A model generated the notes under the pieces. That model was not told the DNA's origin. It did not search any database and worked only from the letters and a program-made list of their open reading frames with translations. Shown piece by piece: positions 1 through 5,363 of a stretch of DNA of 7,164 bases. Position 1 is the stretch's first letter, and each line of letters starts with the position of its first letter. The position numbers were made by a program, and so were the translations under genes. The stretch comes from JBOICV01 sp050740255 (GTDB taxonomy: Bacteria > Pseudomonadota > Gammaproteobacteria > Nevskiales > JBOICV01), in contig JBOICV010000090.1 in the NCBI GenBank assembly GCA_050740255.1, positions 1 to 7,164 on the forward strand, written 5' to 3'.

Positions 1-3000
1 ATCCGGGCACGCCTGGCGCCTGCGCGCCCAGCAGCTTTACGCGCGGGCCTGGCCGTACTGACTGCCCGGGCGGCGTCTGCACCGCCGCGCTGGAGTTACA
101 GAATTACGCCAACTGGTTCCAGTACTACCGCCGCAGAATTCTGACTGCGCAGGCGGCCTTTGGCCGCGTTACCGCCAACCAGGGCGACAACGTGCGCATG
201 GGCCTGGTCACCCTCCACAATAACAACTCGATTCGACAGCCCATCCGCGACATGGGCCTGGATCTGACCAGTGGCGACAAGCGCACCCTGCTCAATTCCA
301 TTTACAACATGAATGCGCTAAGCGGCACACCGCTGCAGACCGCGATGAACAATGCCGGCCTGTATCTGGAGTGCGCATCCTCTGTTTCTGGCAGCAGCAG
401 CGGCAACCCCTACAGCTTTACCCACACGGGGACACTGGCCTCGGGTTGCCCGGCGCTCACCGTCGCGGATGGCGGCGACTGCCAGCAGAACTTTCTGATT
501 GCCATGACGGACGGTTACTACAACGCCACCGGTAGTCGCCCTTCTGTCGGCGATACAGACGGTCCGGTCAAGGTCTACAACCCGCCGACCAACTGGGACG
601 GTGGCGCCATGGCGGACAATGGCCCGAACCCCCCCGGCCCCACCACCTACAGCGATACACTCGGTGATATCGCCATGCGCTGGTATGAGAACGACATCCA
701 AACCGGTCTCGCCAATAATCTCGCCAAGATTCCAGGGGTGGACGAAAACCCGGCGCAGCACGTCGTGACTTATACCGTTTCTTTCGGACTGGACGGTTCG
801 ATTACGAACAGCACGCCGGGTATTGACCCTGCCACCGGCATGCCGGCCTCGCGTCTTACGGCTTTTAACTGGCCCAATCCGCAGTCAGGTTCCGATACCT
901 CCATACCGCAAAAGATTGACGACCTGATGCACGCCGCCTTCAATGGCCGGGGTGAATTCCTCAGCGCCAAGCAGCCGCAGGAGTTGCTGGATGCACTCGA
1001 CGCAGCCATCAACAGTATTTCCGACCGCACCAGTTCGGCCTCATCCGTGGCCTTGAACTCCGGTTCTCTGAATACCGGCACGTCTATCTTTCAAGCCCGC
1101 TTCAATAGCGGCGACTGGACCGGCGAGTTGCTGGCGTTCCCGATTTCAGCCGGTCCCGGCCTGACGCCAGGATGCTCCGGAGAAGCCATCGGCAAGGTCT
1201 GCCCGAAGGCGTGGAATGCCGCCGACGTGCTTAAACTGCAAACCCCTGCGAGCCGAAATATTTTTACCATGGCCACGGCGAACCGGAAGGGTCCGGGGGT
1301 TGCGTTCAACTGGGCCAGCCTGGATGCGGTCGAACAAGGCTTCCTGAATTTTAACGTTGATACGAACGCCGCGGACACCAAGGGGCCGGAGCGCGTGGAC
1401 TATTTACGTGGCGTCAAGACCAACGAGGCACCGAATGGATTTGATTTCCGTCCGCGTACGACACCGCTGGGAGACATTATCAATTCAGATCCGATTTTCG
1501 CGGGGGCGCCCAATCAGCCGTTTGACGGTATCGCGGGTTATACCGCCTTCCGCTCCACTCATCAGAATCGGACAGGAATGGTCTACGTGGGGGCCAACGA
1601 CGGCAAGCTGCACGGCTTTCGTGCCAGCGATGGCAACGAGCGCTTCGCTTTCATCCCCGGCGAAAGAGGCATTTATGAGGATCTCTCCGGGCTTACTTCA
1701 CAGAGCTACAATGCCAGGCATCGTTTCTTCGTGGATGGCTCGCCGGAAGTCTCCGACGCCGAAGTAAGCGGTGCGTGGAAAACCGTGCTGGTCAGCGGCA
1801 TGCGCACCGGCGGGCAAGGCCTTTTCGCCCTGGACGTAACCAATCCCGATACCTTCGGTGTGAATAATGTGATGTGGCAATTCACCGACTACGATGATCT
1901 GGACTTGGGCTATACGCACGCCAAAGCGACGATCGTCAAAACGCAGATCGCCGGCAAATGGGCGGCAATCGTTGGCAACGGTTATAACAACAGCAGAAGC
2001 ACTTTCGGCAGCCGCAATCTGAATGAACCCGATAATGTTCCTCCTCCCGTTGATAACGTAAGTAATACTGGTGAAGCATGCCTGTTCATCATTTTCCTCG
2101 ATGGTCCGGGCGACCAGGTTTGGGCCTCCGGCACGGAGTACAAGAAAATCTGCGTGACCAGCGGCGGCCCCGACAACACGCCTGCGACGGGCACGCCCAA
2201 CGGCCTCTCGACCCCAGCGGTAATTGACAGGGATGGCGACTTTATCGCCGATTTCGTTTACGCGGGTGATCTCGAGGGTAATCTGTGGAAGTTCGATATC
2301 TCCACTAATAGCCTGGGTCTTTGGGGCGTTGCGTTGGCCGGCCAACCATTATTCCGCGCTTGTTCCGAAAGCAATTGCAGCAACCGCCAGCAGATTACCT
2401 CGCGGCCTGAGGTCGGTTTGCATCCCGATGGCCCGCCTGACACATTTGGCCTCTTGGTCTATTTCGGCACCGGCCGGTATATTGCCACGGGCGATAACTC
2501 GGCGACGGGTCAGCTTACCCAGAGTTTCTACATCGTATGGGATACGGTGGCGCCCCAGTCGCCGCCGCTTGACCGCGCTGACCTGGTAGAGCAGACGATT
2601 AATAACGAGCAAAAGTTCAATGGATCCGCCTGTGACGCGGGCAACAAAGCGGGGTGCCTCCGTTTTGTCAGCAATAACACCGTGACGCTGACTATCCCCC
2701 CCGCAAGTCCCAACCTCGGCTGCTTCATGGACTTCCAGGAGCCGCCAGTTTCCAGTGGCGCCAATCGCGGGGAGCGCGTCGTGAGCGACCCCATCCTGCG
2801 CGAGGACCGCATCGTATTTACCACGCTAATTCCCTCAAGCGCACGTTGCGAATTTGGCGGTACTGGCTTCCTGATGGAGCTAAGCAAGACCTGTGGCCAG
2901 CTAAGCTCGGCGCCGTTTGATGCCAACAACGACGGCAAGATAGACGCTAACGACTCGATTGGGGGCGTTTATCCGAGCGGTCTTGGATCAGACAACGGAA

Positions 3001-3182
3001 TTCTGCCGAAACCGACGGTGTTGGCGGTTACACCGGAGGCGCTGCAGCTTGGCGGCGGCGGTGGCGGTGGTTCGGGTTGTAAGGAGTTCAAATATATGTC
3101 CGGTTCGCAAGGCGGCGTGATGCAAGTGGAGGAAAGCTGCGGTTACCGTACCGGTAGGCTGAACTGGCGTCAGATTCGATAG
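1..3182 (+). CDS. pilY1: PilY1/PilC-family type IV pilus tip-associated adhesin (5' partial)
   Basis: The reading frame is open from base 3 to a TAG stop at 3180-3182, so the start and signal peptide lie upstream. Residue n of the visible part begins at base 3n, giving 1059 residues; from memory the P. aeruginosa protein is about 1160. The visible part starts inside the vWA-like domain: NYANWFQYYRRR (34-45) is a PilY1 hallmark, and GTPL (T109) and LIAMTDG (D170) fit metal-site (MIDAS) positions. FNSGDWTGELLAF (367-379) leads into the PF05567-type beta-propeller, with VYVGANDGKLHGF from about 527 and AGDLEGNLWKFD ending near 765. DRDGDFIAD (742-750) matches the PilY1 calcium loop. A second EF-hand-like loop, DANNDGKIDAND, is at 973-984. 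A run of seven glycines (1017-1023) precedes the end, LNWRQIR. Nineteen cysteines suggest an exported, disulfide-bonded protein. In the family, PilY1 sits at the pilus tip with minor pilins and acts in assembly, adhesion and calcium-dependent control of retraction. No RGD motif is visible. Confidence 0.95.
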   Translation, partial: PGTPGACAPSSFTRGPGRTDCPGGVCTAALELQNYANWFQYYRRRILTAQAAFGRVTANQGDNVRMGLVTLHNNNSIRQPIRDMGLDLTSGDKRTLLNSIYNMNALSGTPLQTAMNNAGLYLECASSVSGSSSGNPYSFTHTGTLASGCPALTVADGGDCQQNFLIAMTDGYYNATGSRPSVGDTDGPVKVYNPPTNWDGGAMADNGPNPPGPTTYSDTLGDIAMRWYENDIQTGLANNLAKIPGVDENPAQHVVTYTVSFGLDGSITNSTPGIDPATGMPASRLTAFNWPNPQSGSDTSIPQKIDDLMHAAFNGRGEFLSAKQPQELLDALDAAINSISDRTSSASSVALNSGSLNTGTSIFQARFNSGDWTGELLAFPISAGPGLTPGCSGEAIGKVCPKAWNAADVLKLQTPASRNIFTMATANRKGPGVAFNWASLDAVEQGFLNFNVDTNAADTKGPERVDYLRGVKTNEAPNGFDFRPRTTPLGDIINSDPIFAGAPNQPFDGIAGYTAFRSTHQNRTGMVYVGANDGKLHGFRASDGNERFAFIPGERGIYEDLSGLTSQSYNARHRFFVDGSPEVSDAEVSGAWKTVLVSGMRTGGQGLFALDVTNPDTFGVNNVMWQFTDYDDLDLGYTHAKATIVKTQIAGKWAAIVGNGYNNSRSTFGSRNLNEPDNVPPPVDNVSNTGEACLFIIFLDGPGDQVWASGTEYKKICVTSGGPDNTPATGTPNGLSTPAVIDRDGDFIADFVYAGDLEGNLWKFDISTNSLGLWGVALAGQPLFRACSESNCSNRQQITSRPEVGLHPDGPPDTFGLLVYFGTGRYIATGDNSATGQLTQSFYIVWDTVAPQSPPLDRADLVEQTINNEQKFNGSACDAGNKAGCLRFVSNNTVTLTIPPASPNLGCFMDFQEPPVSSGANRGERVVSDPILREDRIVFTTLIPSSARCEFGGTGFLMELSKTCGQLSSAPFDANNDGKIDANDSIGGVYPSGLGSDNGILPKPTVLAVTPEALQLGGGGGGGSGCKEFKYMSGSQGGVMQVEESCGYRTGRLNWRQIR
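2226..2252 (+). other. Predicted calcium-binding loop of PilY1
   Basis: The codons encode DRDGDFIAD, with Asp at loop positions 1, 3, 5 and 9, followed by FVYAGDLEGNLWKFD. This is the same setting as the calcium loop in the P. aeruginosa PilY1 beta-propeller, where calcium binding controls pilus extension and retraction. The acidic ligands are all present, so binding is likely; the effect on retraction in this organism is inferred. Confidence 0.75.
2919..2954 (+). other. Second EF-hand/dockerin-like calcium loop near the PilY1 C-terminus
   Basis: The codons encode DANNDGKIDAND, a good match to the D-x-N-x-D-G-x-I-D-x-x-D loop, with side-chain ligands at positions 1, 3, 5, 9 and 12. It lies after the beta-propeller and about 32 residues before the glycine run. 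Calcium binding is predicted from the motif alone. Confidence 0.65.
3051..3071 (+). repeat. GGN trinucleotide run encoding seven glycines in PilY1
   Basis: Seven consecutive glycine codons (GGC/GGT mixed) follow LQL and precede SGCKEF. They form a flexible linker between the propeller and EF-hand region and a short cysteine-containing C-terminal segment ending LNWRQIR. The mixed codons make slippage less likely than in a pure repeat, but length variation among strains is plausible. Confidence 0.7.
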
Positions 3183-3212
3183 TATTTGAGATTGGATCGA
3201 GGCTAACGTCCT

Positions 3213-3218
3213 AGGGAG
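3213..3218 (+). promoter_or_regulatory. Ribosome binding site of pilE
   Basis: AGGGAG lies five bases before the ATG at 3224. It supports this start, which also places the prepilin leader at the usual length. I see no clear promoter in the 41 bases between pilY1 and pilE, so co-transcription is likely. Confidence 0.75.
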
Positions 3219-3223
3219 CGTTT

Positions 3224-3664
3224 ATGGGAAATCGCAAGCATCGCGGCTTTACCCTGATTGAGTTGATGATTGGGGTGTCAATCGTGGCCATCCTCGTTTC
3301 GGTTGCATATCCGAGTTACATTCAGTATGCGCAGCGAGCTCGCAGGGCAGATGCGACGGTAGCATTGATGCGGACCGCGCAGCAGATGGAGCGCTGTCTG
3401 ACCGTGAACAACAGTTACACACTCGCCGCCGGTTGCACTGTACCTAACAACAACCCCTCGCCGGACGTTCATTACAACGTTGCCGTAACCGGACGTACCG
3501 GCACCGCCTACGTGCTCACTGCCACACCGGTCGCCGGCGGTGCGCAGGCTGGCGACTCCCACTGCACCAGCTACGGCATGAACCAGCTTAGTCAACGCTG
3601 CGCCAACGGTCTTTGCGAGCCGGCCGGGGGAGCAGCGGCGGAAATTACCAAGTGTTGGCGATAG
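3224..3664 (+). CDS. pilE: Type IV minor prepilin PilE
   Basis: This 146-residue protein starts with a class III (type IVa) prepilin leader: MGNRKHRG then FTLIELMIGVSIVAILV. The prepilin peptidase PilD should cut after G8 and methylate F9; E13 is the conserved Glu5 of the mature protein. Residues 9-32 form the hydrophobic N-terminal helix, and the rest is a soluble pilin head ending in ITKCWR. The P. aeruginosa minor pilin PilE ends similarly (DCWR), and the gene sits just after pilY1, so minor pilin is a better call than major subunit. In the family, such minor pilins join the PilVWX/FimU tip complex that primes pilus assembly and carries PilY1. Cysteines are at 58, 71, 114, 126, 131 and 144, more than the two I recall in the P. 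aeruginosa protein. The gene follows pilY1 by 41 bases with no pilY2 between. The exact minor-pilin class is less certain than the pilin assignment. Confidence 0.9.
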   Translation: MGNRKHRGFTLIELMIGVSIVAILVSVAYPSYIQYAQRARRADATVALMRTAQQMERCLTVNNSYTLAAGCTVPNNNPSPDVHYNVAVTGRTGTAYVLTATPVAGGAQAGDSHCTSYGMNQLSQRCANGLCEPAGGAAAEITKCWR

Positions 3665-3665
3665 G

Positions 3666-3689
3666 CGCTAGTCTGGGTTATTCCTAGCG
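3666..3689 (+). terminator. Possible weak hairpin just after pilE
   Basis: CGCTAG (3666-3671) and CTAGCG (3684-3689) are perfect inverted arms around a 12-base loop, starting two bases after the pilE stop. The stem is only six pairs and the bases after it are TCATTCC, not a T-tract. It could equally be the outer end of the repeat element that starts here. Weak support as a terminator. Confidence 0.3.
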
Positions 3690-3763
3690 TCATTCCCGCG
3701 AACGCCCGTCCTGAGCCTGACGAAGCCTGTCCTGAGCCCCGTCGAAGGGGGCGGGAATCTTGG
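3688..3763. repeat. Intergenic palindromic repeat, copy 1, interrupted by a second repeat
   Basis: The left part, CGTCATTCCCGCGAACGC (3688-3705), is identical to the start of the intact copy at 3875. The right part, GCGGGAATCTTG (3751-3762), is identical to that copy's inner right arm. About 47 bases (3704-3750) separate them where the intact copy has none. The arms ATTCCCGC and GCGGGAAT remain complementary, so a long-loop hairpin could still form. Similar GTCATTCCCGCG...CGCGGGAAT elements are familiar between genes in many proteobacteria. Confidence 0.75.
3704..3750. repeat. CCTGAG/CGAAG-type repeat nested in copy 1
   Basis: Two successive units each begin GTCCTGAGCC (3708-3717 and 3729-3738) and each contains CGAAG (3721-3725 and 3743-3747). 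They resemble the widespread intergenic repeat containing CCTGAGC-TGTCGAAGG, known in proteobacterial genomes. The block is flanked by GCCC on the left and GGGGGC on the right, so it is itself partly palindromic. It interrupts the loop of the first repeat precisely. Confidence 0.6.
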
Positions 3764-3790
3764 CTGCGGTCAATCCCGATTTCCGAATAG

Positions 3791-3830
3791 ATTCCGGCTC
3801 GCGGCCGCGCAACGCGGCCTTGGCCGGAAT
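3791..3830. repeat. 40-base nested palindrome in the spacer
   Basis: Outer arms ATTCCGGC (3791-3798) and GCCGGAAT (3823-3830) and inner arms GGCCGCG (3803-3809) and CGCGGCC (3813-3819) are each perfectly complementary. They are separated by TCGC and TTG, with a three-base CAA tip. The result is a 15-pair GC-rich cruciform or RNA hairpin with one small internal loop. It lies between convergent genes and could slow polymerase from either side or protect 3' ends. It may also be a diverged copy of the neighbouring element, since GTCAATCCC (3769-3777) precedes it and GGAATGACG (3826-3834) ends it. Confidence 0.75.
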
Positions 3831-3849
3831 GACGATGGTATGACGCGCG
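3829..3849. repeat. Direct repeat A of the ispH 3' end
   Basis: These 21 bases (ATGACGATG, one variable base, TATGACGCGCG) match 3908-3928 at 20 of 21 positions, 79 bases apart. The other copy contains the ispH stop codon. This copy lies in the spacer and carries no gene. Confidence 0.7.
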
Positions 3850-3874
3850 CTAGGCGGCACGCCGCAAACTGATA

Positions 3875-3914
3875 CGTCATTCCCGCGAACGCGGGAATCT
3901 TGCTGGGATGACGA
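3875..3914. repeat. Intergenic palindromic repeat, copy 2 (intact), likely ispH terminator or 3' hairpin
   Basis: The element runs from CGTCATTCCCGCG to GGGATGACGA. Its core arms, ATTCCCGCG (3879-3887) and CGCGGGAAT (3890-3898), are perfect nine-base complements around AA. Outer ends GTCAT (3876-3880) and ATGAC (3908-3912) are also inverted. On the minus strand the hairpin begins 18 bases after the ispH stop, so it would form at the 3' end of the ileS-lspA-ispH transcript. No T-tract follows, so it may stabilise the RNA rather than terminate it. Confidence 0.7.
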
Positions 3915-3928
3915 TGCTATGACGCGCG
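3908..3928. repeat. Direct repeat B, overlapping the ispH stop codon
   Basis: This is the partner of 3829-3849 (20 of 21 identical). It includes the ispH TAG (complement of 3917-3919) and its last three sense codons, Arg-Ala-Ser. It also overlaps the right end of the palindromic element at 3875-3914, so element and gene end share sequence. Confidence 0.7.
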
Positions 3929-4858
3929 TTGCAGCGCCCGCGGCAAGGAGAAGGTGATGTTTTCTTCGCGGCCTTTGAGTTCTTCGACCAACTCCCCGCC
4001 AAGCTGCTTGAGGCGTGCGATGACTTGCTGCACCAGAATTTCCGGCGCGGACGCGCCCGCCGTTACGCCGACTCTCTGCTTGCCCGTCAGCCAGTCAGGC
4101 TGAATATCCTCCGGTCCGTCAATCAGGTAACCGGGAATGCCGCGCTGGTCGGCGATTTCGCGCAGGCGATTCGAGTTGGAGCTGTTGCGCGAACCGACCA
4201 CCAGCAGCACATCGCAGCGCGCGGCCAACTCCTTGACTGCATCCTGCCGGTTCTGGGTCGCGTAACAGATATCGTCTTTGCGCGGTCCCAGAATCTGCGG
4301 GAAGCGCTGACGCAGGGCGTCAATGACCTTGGCGGTGTCGTCCATGGACAGCGTGGTCTGGGTGACATAGGCCATGTGCGCCGGTTTCTTCGGCGCGAGC
4401 TTCGCCACGTCCAGTGGCGTTTCCACCAGATATATCTGCCCGCCGAAAGTGGTATCGAACTGGCCCATGGTGCCCTCGACCTCAGGGTGGCCGGCGTGGC
4501 CGATCAACACGACTTCGCGCGCTTCGCGCGCGTAACGCGCCACCTCGATATGCACCTTGGTAACCAGTGGGCAGGTTGCATCGAACACGGTCAGGTGCCG
4601 CTGCTCGGCGCGGCGGCGGACTTCCTGCGACACGCCATGCGCCGAGAAAATAACGGTGGCGCCTTCGGGCGCCTCGTCCACTTCCTCGATGAATATAGCG
4701 CCCTTCTGGCGCAGGCCATCCACCACAAAGCGGTTGTGCACCACCTCATGCCGCACGTAAATCGGCGGTTGCAGACGCTCCAGCGCGCGCTCGACGATTT
4801 CGATCGCGCGGTCCACGCCGGCACAGAAACCGCGCGGATTGGCCAGCAGGATTTGCAT
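3917..4858 (-). CDS. ispH: 4-hydroxy-3-methylbut-2-enyl diphosphate reductase (IspH/LytB)
   Basis: This cytoplasmic [4Fe-4S] enzyme does the last step of the MEP pathway, reducing HMBPP to IPP and DMAPP. The 313-residue protein has the normal family length. The ATG at 4858-4856 gives MQILLANPRGFCAGVDRAIE, the standard N-terminus; the frame runs 33 codons further upstream, but that stretch overlaps lspA and is not IspH-like. The cluster ligands are C12, C96 (DATCPLV) and C198 (DDICYATQNRQ). Substrate residues are visible: H41 (VVHNRFVV), H74 (SAHGVS), H124 and E126 (GHAGHPEVEG), T168 (VTQTT) and the SRNSSNSNRL loop (223-232). The gene starts five bases after lspA stops, so the two are surely co-transcribed, with no fkpB between. 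Its last codons lie in a direct repeat shared with the spacer, but the protein looks intact. Confidence 0.97.
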   Translation of the reverse strand: MQILLANPRGFCAGVDRAIEIVERALERLQPPIYVRHEVVHNRFVVDGLRQKGAIFIEEVDEAPEGATVIFSAHGVSQEVRRRAEQRHLTVFDATCPLVTKVHIEVARYAREAREVVLIGHAGHPEVEGTMGQFDTTFGGQIYLVETPLDVAKLAPKKPAHMAYVTQTTLSMDDTAKVIDALRQRFPQILGPRKDDICYATQNRQDAVKELAARCDVLLVVGSRNSSNSNRLREIADQRGIPGYLIDGPEDIQPDWLTGKQRVGVTAGASAPEILVQQVIARLKQLGGELVEELKGREENITFSLPRALQRAS

Positions 4859-4870
4859 CAGTCCTAACCT
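4859..4870 (-). promoter_or_regulatory. ispH ribosome binding site overlapping the lspA stop
   Basis: On the minus strand the junction reads AGGTTAGGACTG then ATG. The TAG stop of lspA (4866-4864) sits inside the TTAGGA that serves as Shine-Dalgarno sequence. This supports the ATG at 4858 and suggests translational coupling: ribosomes ending lspA are already placed for ispH. Confidence 0.65.
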
Positions 4871-5340
4871 GTTTGAGGGCGTTGCCGCATCATGTCCAAG
4901 AGTAGCAGGGCCGCGCCGACACAGATGGCCGAGTCCGCCACGTTGAACGCTGGCCAATGCCAGCCAGCGACGTGAAAGTCAATGAAGTCAATCACATAAC
5001 CGCGAGCGGCGCGGTCAATGACGTTGCCGAGCGCGCCGCCCTGAATCAGGACCAGCGCGGCGCAGACCAGCGTCTGGCCCTGCGGTGTTTTGCGCAGCCA
5101 CCACAGTATGCCCACACTTACCGCAACGCCCAGCAGAATAAAGAATATCGGTGACGCCTTGCTGAGCAGACTGAAAGCGGCGCCGGTGTTATGCATATGG
5201 GTCAGGTTCAACTGGCTGAACAACGGCACGACTTCGTATAGTCCCAGCTGGGTAAACACAATCTGTTTGCTGACCTGGTCGAGAATAATCACGGCCAGAG
5301 ACAGCCACAGCCAGTAAACGTTCTTGTATTGAATGCCCAC
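4864..5340 (-). CDS. lspA: Lipoprotein signal peptidase (signal peptidase II)
   Basis: LspA is an inner-membrane aspartyl protease that removes the signal peptide of diacylglyceryl-modified prolipoproteins before the conserved lipobox cysteine. The 158-residue protein has the usual length and four hydrophobic segments, about 8-26, 64-82, 90-106 and 131-149. All family motifs are present: DQVSK (21-25), HNTGAAFSLL (50-59), GGALGNVIDR (101-110) with catalytic D109, and FNVADS (132-137) with catalytic D136. The start is GTG (5340-5338): an in-frame TAG lies two codons upstream, a good GGAG precedes the GTG by six bases, and the first in-frame ATG is residue 49, inside the conserved core. The gene lies 23 bases after ileS and five before ispH. 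Because LspA and IleRS are both essential in most Gram-negatives, the shared transcript is a conserved arrangement. Confidence 0.97.
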   Translation of the reverse strand: MGIQYKNVYWLWLSLAVIILDQVSKQIVFTQLGLYEVVPLFSQLNLTHMHNTGAAFSLLSKASPIFFILLGVAVSVGILWWLRKTPQGQTLVCAALVLIQGGALGNVIDRAARGYVIDFIDFHVAGWHWPAFNVADSAICVGAALLLLDMMRQRPQTG

Positions 5341-5346
5341 GCTCTA

Positions 5347-5350
5347 CTCC
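5347..5350 (-). promoter_or_regulatory. Ribosome binding site that fixes the GTG start of lspA
   Basis: The minus strand reads GGAG, then TAGAGC, then GTG. The in-frame TAG within this spacing excludes any earlier start. A four-codon frame (ATG ACG GAG TAG, 5355-5344) overlaps the site; it is probably chance. Confidence 0.7.
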
Positions 5351-5363
5351 GTCATCCAGTGGT

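Larger units (their letters stand above)
3665..3916. other. Convergent pilE/ispH spacer, non-coding and rich in palindromic repeats
   Basis: The stop codons of pilE and ispH face each other across these 252 bases. No open frame with a ribosome binding site is visible. Nearly all of the spacer is inverted or direct repeats, described separately, and it probably ends transcription from both sides. None of the hairpins has a good downstream T-tract, so intrinsic termination is inferred from position and structure only. Confidence 0.8.

Noticed and set aside
2696..2702. Seven-C tracts in pilY1 (also 629-635) as possible phase-variation switches, as known for neisserial pilC.
   Set aside because: They are short and fall inside the mature protein. 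An even longer tract, eight C at 5600-5607, occurs in the essential ileS, so such tracts appear tolerated rather than selected here. The frame is intact.
318..2938. Several open frames of 60-215 codons on the minus strand, and smaller ones on the plus strand, within pilY1.
   Set aside because: They are out of frame with a continuous, recognisable PilY1 sequence, show no family features and have no plausible ribosome binding sites in context.
3665..3916. A CRISPR array or small RNA gene in the repeat-rich spacer.
   Set aside because: The repeats are palindromic, few and unevenly spaced, without regular unique spacers, and I see no convincing promoter for an independent RNA.
3929..4867. A 312-codon open frame on the plus strand opposite ispH.
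   Set aside because: It is almost exactly antisense to a fully conserved ispH, has no recognisable domain, and long antisense frames are common opposite GC-rich genes.
4859..4957. A longer ispH with 33 more N-terminal residues.
   Set aside because: The extension overlaps lspA coding sequence, is not IspH-like, and a conserved start with a ribosome binding site lies at 4858.
5344..5355. A four-codon leader peptide (ATG ACG GAG TAG) before lspA.
   Set aside because: It has no ribosome binding site of its own that I can see and overlaps the lspA Shine-Dalgarno sequence; most likely chance.
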